Shown piece by piece: positions 1 through 9,192 of a stretch of 37,772 nucleotides of DNA. Numbering within the stretch: position 1 is the first letter of the stretch; each line of letters opens with the position of its first letter. The position numbers were made by a program, and so were the translations under genes. This DNA is from Gammaproteobacteria bacterium (GTDB lineage Bacteria > Pseudomonadota > Gammaproteobacteria > Pseudomonadales > Halieaceae): the NCBI GenBank assembly GCA_030427485.1, contig JAUICG010000045.1, positions 1-37,772 on the forward strand, written 5' to 3'. The notes beneath the pieces are model-generated. The model was not told the origin of the DNA, searched no databases, and saw only the letters and a program-made list of their open reading frames with translations.

Positions 1-777
1 TGATCGAGTCAATGCCGAGCTCCGCTTCCAGATCCTGCTCCATGCCCAGCATGTCGGTCGGGTAACCCGTGCGCTCGCTGACTATATCCAGCAGCAGCTT
101 CGCGACCGCATCGCGGTCCATGCCGGCGGGCGCGGGCGCAATCGGCACCACCGCTGCCGCCGGCGCCACCGCAGCCGCCGGTACAGGCGTATCGCTGATG
201 GCCAGCCTGTCGAGCAGCGCGTTCAACGACTTCACGCGCGTCAACTCCTCCATGCTGGCCTGCATGCTCTCCGCCATCGCCGCCGGCACCTGCTTCTGCA
301 GCGCGCCGACAATCTCGACACGCTTGATCGAGTCAATGCCGAGCTCCGCTTCCAGATCCTGCTCCATGCCCAGCATGTCGGTCGGGTAACCCGTGCGCTC
401 GCTGACTATATCCAGCAGCAGCTTCGCGACCGCATCGCGGTCCATGCCGGCAGGCGCGGGCGCAATCGGCACCACCGCTGCCGCCGGCGCCACCGCAGCC
501 GCCGGTACAGGCGTATCGCTGATGGCCAGCCTGTCGAGCAGCGCGCTCAACGACTTCACACGCGTCAACTCCTCCATGCTGGCCTGCATGCTCTCCGCCA
601 TCGCCGCCGGCACCTGCTTCTGCAGCGCGCCGACAATCTCGACACGCTTGATCGAGTCAATGCCGAGCTCCGCTTCCAGGTCCTGCTCCATGCCCAGCAT
701 GTCGGTCGGGTAACCCGTGCGCTCGCTGACTATATCCAGCAGCAGCTTCGCGACCGCATCGCGGTCCATGCCGGCGG
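1..777. repeat. Tandem 324-bp repeat encoding ACP domains
   Basis: About 2.4 copies of a 324-bp (108-codon) unit are visible inside the synthase gene: 1-68 (end of a unit), 69-392, 393-716, and the first 61 bp of the next unit at 717-777, after which similarity stops in the Pro/Ala linker. Units 69-392 and 393-716 differ at four positions by my alignment. Three are silent and one changes Asn to Ser. Each unit encodes one ACP and its Ala/Pro spacer. More copies may lie beyond the left edge. Confidence 0.95.
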
Positions 778-3700
778 TAGCCGCCACTTCTACCGGGGCG
801 GCAGCGGGCGCCGGGGCCGCTAGCGGTTCGACCGCTGGCTGCGCTGTTGGCGAAGTAATCGGTGCCGGCGGTGCGGTAGCAGCCGCGGCCGGTGATAGTG
901 CGTTCGATTGCACCCCGCTGGCTGCAGTGCCGCTGACTGTCGCTGCGGTCGCAGGCGGGGTGACAGCTGCTGACGCCTGCCCCTGCATTGGCATAGCGCC
1001 ACTGCCGCCGCCGAGGAACTGGGTGATCACCCGTTCCTGCAGGGACAGGAACTGGCGCATCGTTTCCTGGTAACCGGCAAGCGCCGCATTGCCCAGGCCG
1101 GGGTCGACTGCCGGAGCTTGCCGCGGGGCGGCCGCGGCCGGCGCCAATGGCATCGCCGTCGCGGGGGGCGTCGGTGCGGATGTCGCAATTGCCGGCGGCG
1201 GCGCCGGTTGGGAAACGGGCGCCGGCGCGTGTTTTTCAAGGTAAGCACGGTGCGCAGCCTGGCTGCTTTCCAGGGTGAGCGCAGGCAGCTTGCCTGTCTG
1301 TCCCTTCGGTTCGGATTGCCTGCGCGCACAACCGCCATCCACCAGCCAGGTGGTGGCGGGCAGTTCGGCCGGACGCGTCGTCTCGGCGAGGCGCTGCAGG
1401 TTAAGTTTCTGCACATGCCTGGTGGCGAACAGCGCGGCAATGTCAAAGCCGATGCCACGAGTAGCGAGTTGAGCAAGTGCTATCAGCAGACCACGCATTC
1501 CACCCGCCTGGCCATCAAGCGCAACGGCTGTATGCTCACGGCCTTCCAGTATCTGCCCGACCAGTTTGCTGAGTATGCTTTTTGGCCCCAACTCGATGAA
1601 AGTGCGCGCACCGTCCGCGTACATCGCATTGATCTGTCCGACGAACTCAACCGATGACAACAGGTGATTGCTCAGTTGATCGCGAATCGAAGTGATCTTG
1701 CTATCGTAGGGGGCTGCGGTCGAGTTGCTGTAAACCGGCAGGGAAGGACGCGCTGCCTTGACCTTGCGAATTGCCTTTGCCAGCGGCGCCTGCGCAGAGG
1801 CCATCAGCCCTGAGTGGAAGGCGCCCGCCACGGGCAACAGCTGCGCGTTGATCTCATCGCGCTGAAACTCTTCCACCAACTGCTGAACCGCGGCAGTAGC
1901 ACCGGAGATAACCGTTTGCTGCGGCGCGTTATGATTGGCAACCACCACATCGTCGTATTTGGCCAGGCGGCTTTCCACCTGCTCGCGCTCCAGATAGACC
2001 GCGGCCATGGTACCCGCGTCATTGTCGCCGGCCTGTGCCTGCGCCATGACACTGCCACGGGTTTCAGACAACATCAGGAAATCTTCGCGCGACACGACAC
2101 CAGCGGCATACAGGGCAGTATACTCTCCATAACTATGACCGGCCGCCATGTCCGGCTGCAAGCCCAGGCGTCGCGCGAAATCGAGGAAACCGCTTGCTAC
2201 AGCGCCTATCGACGGTTGCGCAACATGCGTGTCGGTCAGCCGTTTCAGCTGTCGACTACTTTCCTCCTCGCTGAACGCGGCAGGTGGATAGATGAGGTCG
2301 CTGAGCCGACGATCATAGCTGGCTCGCAATTGGTGGTCTGCCGCTTCCACTGCCTCGCGAACTTCCGGCAGGTACATTGCCGCTTCACGAGCCATATCCG
2401 GATACTGCGCTCCCTGACCCGGGAAGAGGAAGGCAATCTTGCCCTGTGCGCCCGGATCGAGATCCTGGCAGATAATATGGGGCGGCAGGGGTCGCTGGGA
2501 GCCGCCCCGGCAGTAGTCGATCAACGCATCCAGTGAGACCGCGAGCTTTTGCAGGTCTTCCGTAACAATCGCGGCGGCAACACCCTCGCCCTCCATTGCT
2601 GCAAACGCCTGTGCATAGCTAAAGGCCAGGTCCCGCAAACGCGGCTCAGCTCCCGCCTGAATGGCATCGCGCAGGGTGGCAAGTTGTTTGTCGAGTAACT
2701 CTCGGCTGCCTGCACGGAACAACAATAATTCACAGGGCCAACTCTCGGCGCCGTCTTGTACCGCGGTTTGTCGGTACTCTCCGGTGTATTCTTCCAGCAC
2801 GGCATGAATATTGGTACCACCGAAGCCAAATGCGCTGACACCCGCACGGCGTGGATAATCCGGGTGGCTCAACCAGGCATGCGGTTCTTTCAGCAGATAG
2901 ACCGGGCTGCTGTCCTCAGCAACCGGGTCGATGGGCAAATCCACACCCATGTGCGGCGGCAGCACCTTGTGGTGCAGTGATAGCGCCACCTTGATCAGGC
3001 CCGCGACACCGGCAGATGCCTTGGTATGACCAATCATGGTTTTCACAGAGCCAATCACACAGGATTTCGGCGGGGTGTTGTGTTCGCGAAGCGTGCGTGT
3101 AACGGTCTGGATCTCGGCATTGTCGCCCACCACAGTACCGGTACCATGCGCCTCGACCAGACCCAGCGTATCCGGCATGAAACCCGCCTTGTTGTAGGCA
3201 CGGCGCAGCGCGCGCATCTGCCCCTCAGGCAGCGGTGCCGTGAGACCGAGCGCCTTGCCATCACTGGACGATGATACCGCCTTGATCACCGAATAGATCC
3301 GGTCGCCATCGCGTTCGGCATCCTCCAGCCGCTTCAGGACAACCACCGCGAGCCCCTCGCTGATGACAATTCCATCGCCGTTTTTGTCGAACGTGCGCGC
3401 CACGCCTTTTGGCGACAGTGCCCCGGTCTTGCTGAAGCACATGAAACCGAACGGGTTTTGCACGGTATCGACACCACCGGCTATCGCGACATTACTGCGC
3501 CCGCTTTCCAGTTCGTCCACCGCCACCTTGACGGCTGCGAGTGAGGAGGCGCACGCCGCATCGATGGTGAAGTTCGATCCGCCGAAATTGAAGCGATTGC
3601 TGATGCGCCCGGCGACCACGTTCAGCAGTGCACCGGAGAAGGACTCCTCAGTCCACTCCGGCAACCTGTTCCACACCTCATCCGAGGCATTCTCGACGAA

Positions 3701-6181
3701 ATGCGGAATCTCGGAACGCACCGCGTATTGCTGACCGAGATCACCCAGACCGCCGCTCGCTCCGAGAATGACCGACGTGTTCTCGCGGTCAAAGTCGCCA
3801 TTGGCGTAGCCGCTATCCTCGAGCGCGCGGCGCACCACTTCCAGTCCCAGTAATTGCATGGGTTCTATCGACTTGAGGGAGTTGGGCGGGATTCCGAAGC
3901 GCATCGGGTCGAACGGCACCTCATCAAGAAAACCGCCCCAGCGTGAATAGACCTTGTCGCGGGCGGTGCGATCCTCGTCGAAATACAGCCGCCAGTCCCA
4001 GCGGTGAGCCGGGATCTCGATGATCGAATTCACCTTGTTGATGATGTTTTCCCAGTACTTCTGTCCGTGCTGCGCACCCGGCAACAGTGTGCCGATACCA
4101 ATCACGGCGATATCAGCGGGCTTCTCCTGCCTGGTTTGCTTGAGGGTGGGCGCATTAAACTGATCCAGCCACTCGCTGCTCGCAACAGAAACATCCCGAT
4201 GCAGCTCCTCGATGTCGACTACGCTGTGGCGCATGGTCGCAACCTGGCCGATCATGTACATGCCTTTCAGCAGCTGTTCTTCGGCGTCGACGTCCCGGAT
4301 CCCCGCTTCACCACGCACCAGGCCCTTGGAGGCAATCCGCAGTCGCCCGAGGTTCAGGTCTTCCAATGTGTCCTTGATGGCCTCGGCAGATTCGCCATTG
4401 GCAAGCATTTGTCGCCTGGTCGCGAAAAATTCGTGTGCAAACGGTGTAACCGAGCAGCGACTCGCATGACCGGGACCGGTTTCGAGGTTGATTGTGCGTT
4501 CACAACTGAGCGCCTGCTGCTGGAAACCGCTGACAATCGTACCGCTACTGACTATCTGCTCGGTAAACAGGTAGGCCGTGCCCATCAGGACACCGATTCG
4601 CATGCCCCGCTTCGTCAGCGGCGCAGCCATGCTGGCGATCATGGCGGCGGAACGCGCATCGTGAATACCGCCGGCAAACAGGATGTGCATTTCCTTGTTG
4701 TCGGTGCCGGCCGGCATCTCGTTCAGCAAGACGTTGAGCATCTGCTCCCACAACACGAAGCTCGACAGTGGGCCGACATGACCGCCACACTCACGACCTT
4801 CAAAGACAAAGCGACGCGCGCCCTGTTCGACAAACATCTTCAGCAATTGTGGCGATGGCGCGTGCAGGTAGGTGGCAATACCGCGCTTCTCGAATTGGGC
4901 GGCCTGATCCGGGCGGCCGCCCGCAATCAGTGCAAATGCCGGTTTTACCTCATTGATCGCGGCAATCTGTTCCGCGCGCAACTGCTCCGGCACGAAGCCC
5001 AGCAGGCCGACGCCCCAGGGACGATCCTGCAGCAATGCGCGAGTTTCCCTGAGCAGGTCTGCAACCTGTTCTCCACGCATCAGCGCGAGCGCCAGCATTG
5101 GCAAGCCGCCCGCACGCGATACGGCGTCCGCAAACTCGGCCTTGTCGCTGACCCGCGTCATGGGCCCCTGTACGACCGGGTAGCGTGTACCATGCGACTC
5201 GGCGAGTGCGGAGTCCGGGGCCAGCGGCGAAAGTGTCCTGGCGTCGGCAATGCTTTCTGCCGCACTGTGCTGCAAGGCCTGGATCAGGCGGCCTGTCGTC
5301 TTGTAACGATCACGCAGCGCGGCAGCCAGGCCGATTGACTGGCCGACCGGCCAGGCGCGAGTACCCGGTTCACCCCAGCCGATGTGTTCGCTCGCCTGCT
5401 CTCGCCACTGTTGTGTTGACCACCCTTCAATTTCCGCGGTGTTCGCAAGCTTCTGCAGCTCGCCGATGACCTTGAACCCGGGACGGGACAGCACCCGGCA
5501 GACACTGGAAATCTGTTCGCCGATGGCAATCGCCTCCTGTCCACTGAGCGCCTCGAGGTGCTGGCGCCAGGCCGCGGGCAGCGGTGATTCGGGCATCAGC
5601 AATAGCTGGTCGTCCAGCACAATACCGGCTGCACCCGCCACCTTGCAGGCCGCCGCGGTGTGAATACCGACACCGCCATGCACAAAAACCGGGTGCTCCT
5701 GCAACGCGGTGATTTTTTGCGTCAGGATAAAACTGGAGTCCTCGCCACTCCAGCCAGCGCTTTCATGGCCGCGCGCGACCACGCCATCTATCTCCATGCC
5801 GGAGAGATCTCTTGCCAGTTCGACGCTGGTGACCTCTACCAGCAGCCGACGTGAATTACTGGCCGGCAGGGCGCCAACAGCCTTATTGATCGACGTTATG
5901 TCATCCGCTGCCAGCAGCAGACAGTGCGGCCTGTCGGTGAGCAGGTCGAGCAGTGCCGCCGCCGCGGCAAGTTGGGGCGCACGAAGACGCAGACCGACCT
6001 GCTGGCCTTCCCGGACAGCCGAAACCAGGCCGGCAAGCGTTGCCGCAGCGGCAGCCAGATCGTCGCAGTACTCACAGTCCAACAGGCCGGTACCACCGGC
6101 GCGAGCGGTAGCAATAGCGATACCGGCTTGCTTCAGGCTGACCGGAGTGAGCGAGAGACACTCGAATCGATTCTCATTCAT
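1..6181 (-). CDS. PUFA-synthase-like type I polyketide synthase (NPD-NPD-KS-AT-ACP-ACP-ACP...), 3' end outside window
   Basis: Iterative megasynthase that would build a long acyl or polyketide chain on tethered ACPs in the cytoplasm. The reading frame is open from ATG 6181 (SD GGGGAG just upstream) to the left edge, about 2060 residues. Domains in order: a degenerate NPD-like TIM barrel (about 1-280, GHESAGWSG at 138-146); a second NPD/PfaD-like enoyl-reductase barrel (about 334-610, QGPM ending at M341, ECGGHVG with H468); KS (about 690-1110, DAACASS with C877, HGTGT H1012, IGHTK H1052); AT (about 1245-1540, FPGQGAQ, GHSYGEY with S1350); an Ala/Pro linker (about 1630-1800); then ACPs whose LGIDSIK serines are residues 1843, 1951 and 2059. 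In the PfaA/HglE-like family KR and sometimes DH domains follow the ACPs, so these are expected to the left. Product unknown. The only phosphopantetheinyl transferase in view is at 28.1-28.9 kb. Confidence 0.93.
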   Translation of the reverse strand, partial: MNENRFECLSLTPVSLKQAGIAIATARAGGTGLLDCEYCDDLAAAAATLAGLVSAVREGQQVGLRLRAPQLAAAAALLDLLTDRPHCLLLAADDITSINKAVGALPASNSRRLLVEVTSVELARDLSGMEIDGVVARGHESAGWSGEDSSFILTQKITALQEHPVFVHGGVGIHTAAACKVAGAAGIVLDDQLLLMPESPLPAAWRQHLEALSGQEAIAIGEQISSVCRVLSRPGFKVIGELQKLANTAEIEGWSTQQWREQASEHIGWGEPGTRAWPVGQSIGLAAALRDRYKTTGRLIQALQHSAAESIADARTLSPLAPDSALAESHGTRYPVVQGPMTRVSDKAEFADAVSRAGGLPMLALALMRGEQVADLLRETRALLQDRPWGVGLLGFVPEQLRAEQIAAINEVKPAFALIAGGRPDQAAQFEKRGIATYLHAPSPQLLKMFVEQGARRFVFEGRECGGHVGPLSSFVLWEQMLNVLLNEMPAGTDNKEMHILFAGGIHDARSAAMIASMAAPLTKRGMRIGVLMGTAYLFTEQIVSSGTIVSGFQQQALSCERTINLETGPGHASRCSVTPFAHEFFATRRQMLANGESAEAIKDTLEDLNLGRLRIASKGLVRGEAGIRDVDAEEQLLKGMYMIGQVATMRHSVVDIEELHRDVSVASSEWLDQFNAPTLKQTRQEKPADIAVIGIGTLLPGAQHGQKYWENIINKVNSIIEIPAHRWDWRLYFDEDRTARDKVYSRWGGFLDEVPFDPMRFGIPPNSLKSIEPMQLLGLEVVRRALEDSGYANGDFDRENTSVILGASGGLGDLGQQYAVRSEIPHFVENASDEVWNRLPEWTEESFSGALLNVVAGRISNRFNFGGSNFTIDAACASSLAAVKVAVDELESGRSNVAIAGGVDTVQNPFGFMCFSKTGALSPKGVARTFDKNGDGIVISEGLAVVVLKRLEDAERDGDRIYSVIKAVSSSSDGKALGLTAPLPEGQMRALRRAYNKAGFMPDTLGLVEAHGTGTVVGDNAEIQTVTRTLREHNTPPKSCVIGSVKTMIGHTKASAGVAGLIKVALSLHHKVLPPHMGVDLPIDPVAEDSSPVYLLKEPHAWLSHPDYPRRAGVSAFGFGGTNIHAVLEEYTGEYRQTAVQDGAESWPCELLLFRAGSRELLDKQLATLRDAIQAGAEPRLRDLAFSYAQAFAAMEGEGVAAAIVTEDLQKLAVSLDALIDYCRGGSQRPLPPHIICQDLDPGAQGKIAFLFPGQGAQYPDMAREAAMYLPEVREAVEAADHQLRASYDRRLSDLIYPPAAFSEEESSRQLKRLTDTHVAQPSIGAVASGFLDFARRLGLQPDMAAGHSYGEYTALYAAGVVSREDFLMLSETRGSVMAQAQAGDNDAGTMAAVYLEREQVESRLAKYDDVVVANHNAPQQTVISGATAAVQQLVEEFQRDEINAQLLPVAGAFHSGLMASAQAPLAKAIRKVKAARPSLPVYSNSTAAPYDSKITSIRDQLSNHLLSSVEFVGQINAMYADGARTFIELGPKSILSKLVGQILEGREHTAVALDGQAGGMRGLLIALAQLATRGIGFDIAALFATRHVQKLNLQRLAETTRPAELPATTWLVDGGCARRQSEPKGQTGKLPALTLESSQAAHRAYLEKHAPAPVSQPAPPPAIATSAPTPPATAMPLAPAAAAPRQAPAVDPGLGNAALAGYQETMRQFLSLQERVITQFLGGGSGAMPMQGQASAAVTPPATAATVSGTAASGVQSNALSPAAAATAPPAPITSPTAQPAVEPLAAPAPAAAPVEVAATAGMDRDAVAKLLLDIVSERTGYPTDMLGMEQDLEAELGIDSIKRVEIVGALQKQVPAAMAESMQASMEELTRVKSLSALLDRLAISDTPVPAAAVAPAAAVVPIAPAPAGMDRDAVAKLLLDIVSERTGYPTDMLGMEQDLEAELGIDSIKRVEIVGALQKQVPAAMAESMQASMEELTRVKSLNALLDRLAISDTPVPAAAVAPAAAVVPIAPAPAGMDRDAVAKLLLDIVSERTGYPTDMLGMEQDLEAELGIDSI

Positions 6182-6296
6182 CTCTCTTGCTCCCCAACAA
6201 TCCAGTGTTAGTAATCACTCTCATTTTATTGCCTGTCTCCATAGCCGTACTCGCGCAGAATCAACTAGATAACACAAGCTGTCATCGCTGAGTATT

Positions 6297-6302
6297 ATTA
6301 TA
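6297..6302 (-). promoter_or_regulatory. Candidate -10 box for the megasynthase
   Basis: On the minus strand a perfect TATAAT lies about 115 nt upstream of the synthase ATG. No good -35 is seen at 16-18 bp, so an activator or another sigma factor would be needed. This is a weak call based on the box alone. Confidence 0.35.
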
Positions 6303-6338
6303 GGCTTGGTCGTGAAATTAGTGTGACAGAGGTCTACA

Positions 6339-6370
6339 TTGCGCAAGGTTCATGCAATAGTTATGCAATA
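6339..6370. promoter_or_regulatory. Operator-like repeats upstream of the megasynthase
   Basis: The palindrome TTGCGCAA (6339-6346) is followed by two direct copies of ATGCAATA (6352-6359 and 6363-6370) spaced 11 bp apart, one helical turn. The cluster sits just upstream of the candidate -10 of the synthase promoter, a natural place for a regulator. The regulator is unknown. Confidence 0.35.
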
Positions 6371-6704
6371 TTCTTGCCACGCCAGCAGAATCAATACCCC
6401 GTGACTGCGAATGGCGAAAAAAAACGGGTGAGTGTAAAAAAAGCTGACACCTGGAACCGCGCTTGCCGCGTGATCAAAGCGGGCGGTTACGCGCAGCATG
6501 ATCGCGTAGCCTTGCTGACTTTCAGGGGTGAAAGCACGCCCCTGGCACTCCCACTTCACTTCTAAGCCCTTGATAACTCCCCGGATCCGGAGCTTCGCGA
6601 TTCATCGAGGTGGCGGGTGAAGCGGCTTTATCCGTCTGATACCTGCGCAGCCCTCCCCGGCACGCAAGAACAGGTTTGACGCGCCCGGCTGGCATCCGGG
6701 TCGC

Positions 6705-6742
6705 AACTGTTAAAACTGTACAGTTCCTGTTGCATGAACAGG
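6705..6742. promoter_or_regulatory. Cluster of inverted repeats
   Basis: A half-site AACTGT (6705-6710) is followed by the perfect 12-bp palindrome AACTGTACAGTT (6714-6725) and directly by CCTGTT-gcatg-AACAGG (6726-6742). All share an ACTGT/CTGTT core. It looks like a multi-site operator in the middle of the non-coding region. The spacing does not fit a classical LexA box (CTG-N10-CAG). Confidence 0.4.
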
Positions 6743-7144
6743 TGATCACCCCGGAGCTACGTTTGCAATTGCGGATTTGAACATCGAAGCCACAATAGCG
6801 GTGCAGCACCGATCCATCATGGTGCATTCGATAACCGGTTCTCATCTCTGCAAGTCGTCCGCTTGACACCCGCCACAGTACACGACTAACCTGACCCAGT
6901 AAGGCTGTAGCGGTACAAACTATGCGCAGGATCGGCCGTAAGCGCTTCTATTACAGGTTTTTTTGACGTTTCGGCCGGTACCTGCAGTCGCTATACCAGA
7001 CGATTATTACGGCAACAGGGGCGCGATTCTTCCAGCTGACTCACTGTAGTTTACACGCGCAATAGCGGCGTTAGTGGCGCAGCTCATGAATGCATGAAAG
7101 CCTGATTTCACCTCATATTGATGACCTGACCGAGAGATACCCAA

Positions 7145-8293
7145 ATGGCCGCACTGGACACGAAACTCCGCAAGCATGTTCCGAACCAGGGGAAAAACCT
7201 CAAGGCCGTCATCAAGCATATGCGCGCAGGCGACCTCGACGAGGCGGAGAAACTGTTGCTTGCGGTTCTCGACAACAACCCCGATGCCGGTTTTGCGCGC
7301 ATGCTCCTCGGCAATATCCACTACAAGAACAAGAACTACATGGAGGCACTTGAAGAGTACCAACGGGCGCTGGAACTGAGTCCCGATCTCACGCCCCTGC
7401 CGCTTATGATGGGCCTGACTTATCGCGCGATGGAAGATACCGACAGTGCGCTTGCACAGTTTGATCAGGCGCTGCAACTCGACCCGGGCCAGATGAAAGT
7501 CTACCTGCAAATGGGCAGGACCCAGATAGGCGCCGACCACCTCGATGACGCCCGTGAGACTCTGGACAAGGCACTGAGCGTCAACCCCGATTCCATCTCG
7601 GCACGCCTGATGTCCATTGAACTGCTGACCCGCAATAACGAGTCAGACAAGGCGATGGCAGAATTGGAAAGAATGGCCAGCGAGCGTCCCAACCTGATGG
7701 TCGCGCACAAGATGATGGGCATGTTGCATGCGAAAGCGGGCGATACGGACAAAGCGAAGGGCTGTTTCGAGACCGTGATCAAACTGGCTCCGGACCAGGT
7801 GTTTGGCTACGTCGTACTCGGCAACCTGTATTTCAAGCTGAACGATCTCGACAACGCGGAGAAAACCTTCCGAGCCGCATTGAGCATCAAACCGGACTTT
7901 AAAGGCGCCAGATACCGTTTGGCTGACACCCTGATCGCCCTCGATCGCGACTCGGAGGCACTGGCTCTCCTGCGCGACATCGTTGACAAGTCGCCCAGGA
8001 AAAATGCTGCCCACCAGCGCTTCGCCGCCATTCACGCGAAACTCGGCAAGTTTGACCTGGCCATGAAAGAGTGTCGCTTTGCACTCAAGTTCGACGAGTC
8101 CATTCTCGAAAGTGACCCGGAAATTGCAGCCATCCTGGACGCAACGCCCGATGACCCCGCGGCCGCTGTGCGAAACTTCCTCGGCCGGCTCGAGGACATC
8201 CGCCGCCAATCAGGCAAGGATCGCCACATGCGCAAACTGCGTAAGGGCGCGAACAAGCGCCGCGTCGGTAGAGGCCAGCGAGCTCAGGTGTAG
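7145..8293 (+). CDS. Tetratricopeptide repeat (TPR) protein
   Basis: 382-residue soluble protein made almost entirely of TPR helices. There are about nine consecutive 34-residue units between residues 18 and 320, for example the unit around FARMLLGNIHYKNKNYMEAL and the following ALEEYQRALELSP. TPR arrays are protein-protein scaffolds with no enzymatic role of their own. The C-terminal ~45 residues are basic (KLRKGANKRRVGRGQR) and could bind nucleic acid or acidic membranes. There is no signal peptide. The ATG at 7145 has a weak GAGAG upstream. Its stop overlaps by 10 bp the stop of the convergent sulfotransferase gene. TPR proteins often accompany sulfotransferase genes in proteobacteria, sometimes fused to them, so a functional pairing is possible but not shown. 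Confidence 0.85.
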   Translation: MAALDTKLRKHVPNQGKNLKAVIKHMRAGDLDEAEKLLLAVLDNNPDAGFARMLLGNIHYKNKNYMEALEEYQRALELSPDLTPLPLMMGLTYRAMEDTDSALAQFDQALQLDPGQMKVYLQMGRTQIGADHLDDARETLDKALSVNPDSISARLMSIELLTRNNESDKAMAELERMASERPNLMVAHKMMGMLHAKAGDTDKAKGCFETVIKLAPDQVFGYVVLGNLYFKLNDLDNAEKTFRAALSIKPDFKGARYRLADTLIALDRDSEALALLRDIVDKSPRKNAAHQRFAAIHAKLGKFDLAMKECRFALKFDESILESDPEIAAILDATPDDPAAAVRNFLGRLEDIRRQSGKDRHMRKLRKGANKRRVGRGQRAQV

Positions 8294-9192
8294 CCGAAGC
8301 GGGTCGCGAGATCCCTGACCTCCGGCGAAAAACCCTCGATATCGTCGCGCCAGCTCAATTTGCCGTCGAGACTGACGTCTTTCACCCTGTAGGGCTTGAG
8401 AACAGGGTCTTCAAGGAACTTGTGATCATTCCCCATTGGTGCGTTAACCGGGCCGATCGAGGCAAACGGCGATCGCTCGGGGTGCTTCATTTCCTCGATG
8501 GCTTCGTTGTCTGTTCTCAAACCCATCCACTCGGAAATCTCGGCCAGTTTTTGATCAAGGTTCAGCAGCAGGTCCTCTCCACGCACCTGCAATTTCCTGT
8601 CATCGGGAATGGCGGACAGTGCATCGACAATTCTGCTGTTGATGCGATACCAGAGTAACTGCGGGTCGGGTGTAGGCGGGTTGGTCGAGTGATCGTAGAT
8701 TCCACGGGCGATTTGCCAGTCGCGCTTCTCCATAAGTTCCATCATCGACAAGCCGTGGCTGCGCGGATGACGCGTCAGGTGTATAAAGCGGGTGTCCGGA
8801 AACGCGTTCACTGCACGACCCAGCATTTCATTATTCCAGACGGTGGTGATACTTTTTTCCACCACGATCTTCGGTGCGGCGCGGCGCATAATTTTCTCGA
8901 AAACACCGACCGTTGATTCATCGCCGTGGTTCAGCACCCATTTCCTGGCAAGGGACACCGTCCCCCGGGTCTGCTTGCGCAGGAACAGCTCAGCGATAAC
9001 GCGCAGCAAGCCGTCCCAACGGCGCCCTGTACGGTGTCCGTCCGAATCGAAGTACCTGGTGAGTGCTTCGAGATTGTCAGCGGCAAACAGGTTGAGCTCC
9101 GGCAGACCATACATCTGGGGATGTTGACCCAGCATTGCAGAGGTCACCGAGGAAAACGAACGCGGTGGTGCCAGTATAATCAATGGATACAT
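8284..9192 (-). CDS. PAPS-dependent sulfotransferase family protein
   Basis: 302 residues. Expected to transfer sulfate from PAPS to a hydroxyl group of a lipid, sugar or peptide acceptor. The N-terminus carries the 5'-phosphosulfate loop in the variant form APPRSFSSV (residues 8-16), where a classical enzyme has RSGTT or KSGTT. The 3'-phosphate site is RFIHLTRHPRSHGLS (R141, S145). VVEKSITTVWN (about 110-120) fits the substrate-side helix. No signal peptide or membrane anchor is seen, so it acts in the cytoplasm. The ATG at 9192 follows a GGAAG on the minus strand. It is convergent with the TPR gene (stops overlap) and divergent from the MFS exporter. The acceptor cannot be read from sequence. 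Confidence 0.85.
   Translation of the reverse strand: MYPLIILAPPRSFSSVTSAMLGQHPQMYGLPELNLFAADNLEALTRYFDSDGHRTGRRWDGLLRVIAELFLRKQTRGTVSLARKWVLNHGDESTVGVFEKIMRRAAPKIVVEKSITTVWNNEMLGRAVNAFPDTRFIHLTRHPRSHGLSMMELMEKRDWQIARGIYDHSTNPPTPDPQLLWYRINSRIVDALSAIPDDRKLQVRGEDLLLNLDQKLAEISEWMGLRTDNEAIEEMKHPERSPFASIGPVNAPMGNDHKFLEDPVLKPYRVKDVSLDGKLSWRDDIEGFSPEVRDLATRFGYT

Larger units (their letters stand above)
6182..7144. other. Long intergenic region (963 bp) without a convincing gene
   Basis: This stretch separates the divergently oriented synthase and TPR genes. Short open frames exist on both strands (up to about 115 codons), but they have no recognisable domain, no good ribosome binding site and mixed composition. 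It holds the candidate synthase promoter, a repeat cluster at 6339-6370 and a group of dyads at 6705-6742. It could carry a small RNA or an undetected regulator site. I see nothing else. Confidence 0.6.

Noticed and set aside
1..777. CRISPR array or satellite repeat
   Set aside because: The repeat unit is 324 bp, in frame, and encodes an acyl-carrier domain; there are no spacers.
4004..5338. 444-codon plus-strand open frame inside the megasynthase region
   Set aside because: It is antisense to the continuous NPD-KS reading frame, has no recognisable domain, and is explained by GC-rich codon bias.
6705..6742. LexA (SOS) box
   Set aside because: The CTG and CAG half-sites are spaced by 2, 9 or 11 bases, not the 10 of gammaproteobacterial LexA sites, and no damage-response gene is near.
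6323..6869. Small genes at 6323-6565 (+) and 6522-6869 (-)
   Set aside because: Both lack a good ribosome binding site, domain or plausible composition, and overlap each other.
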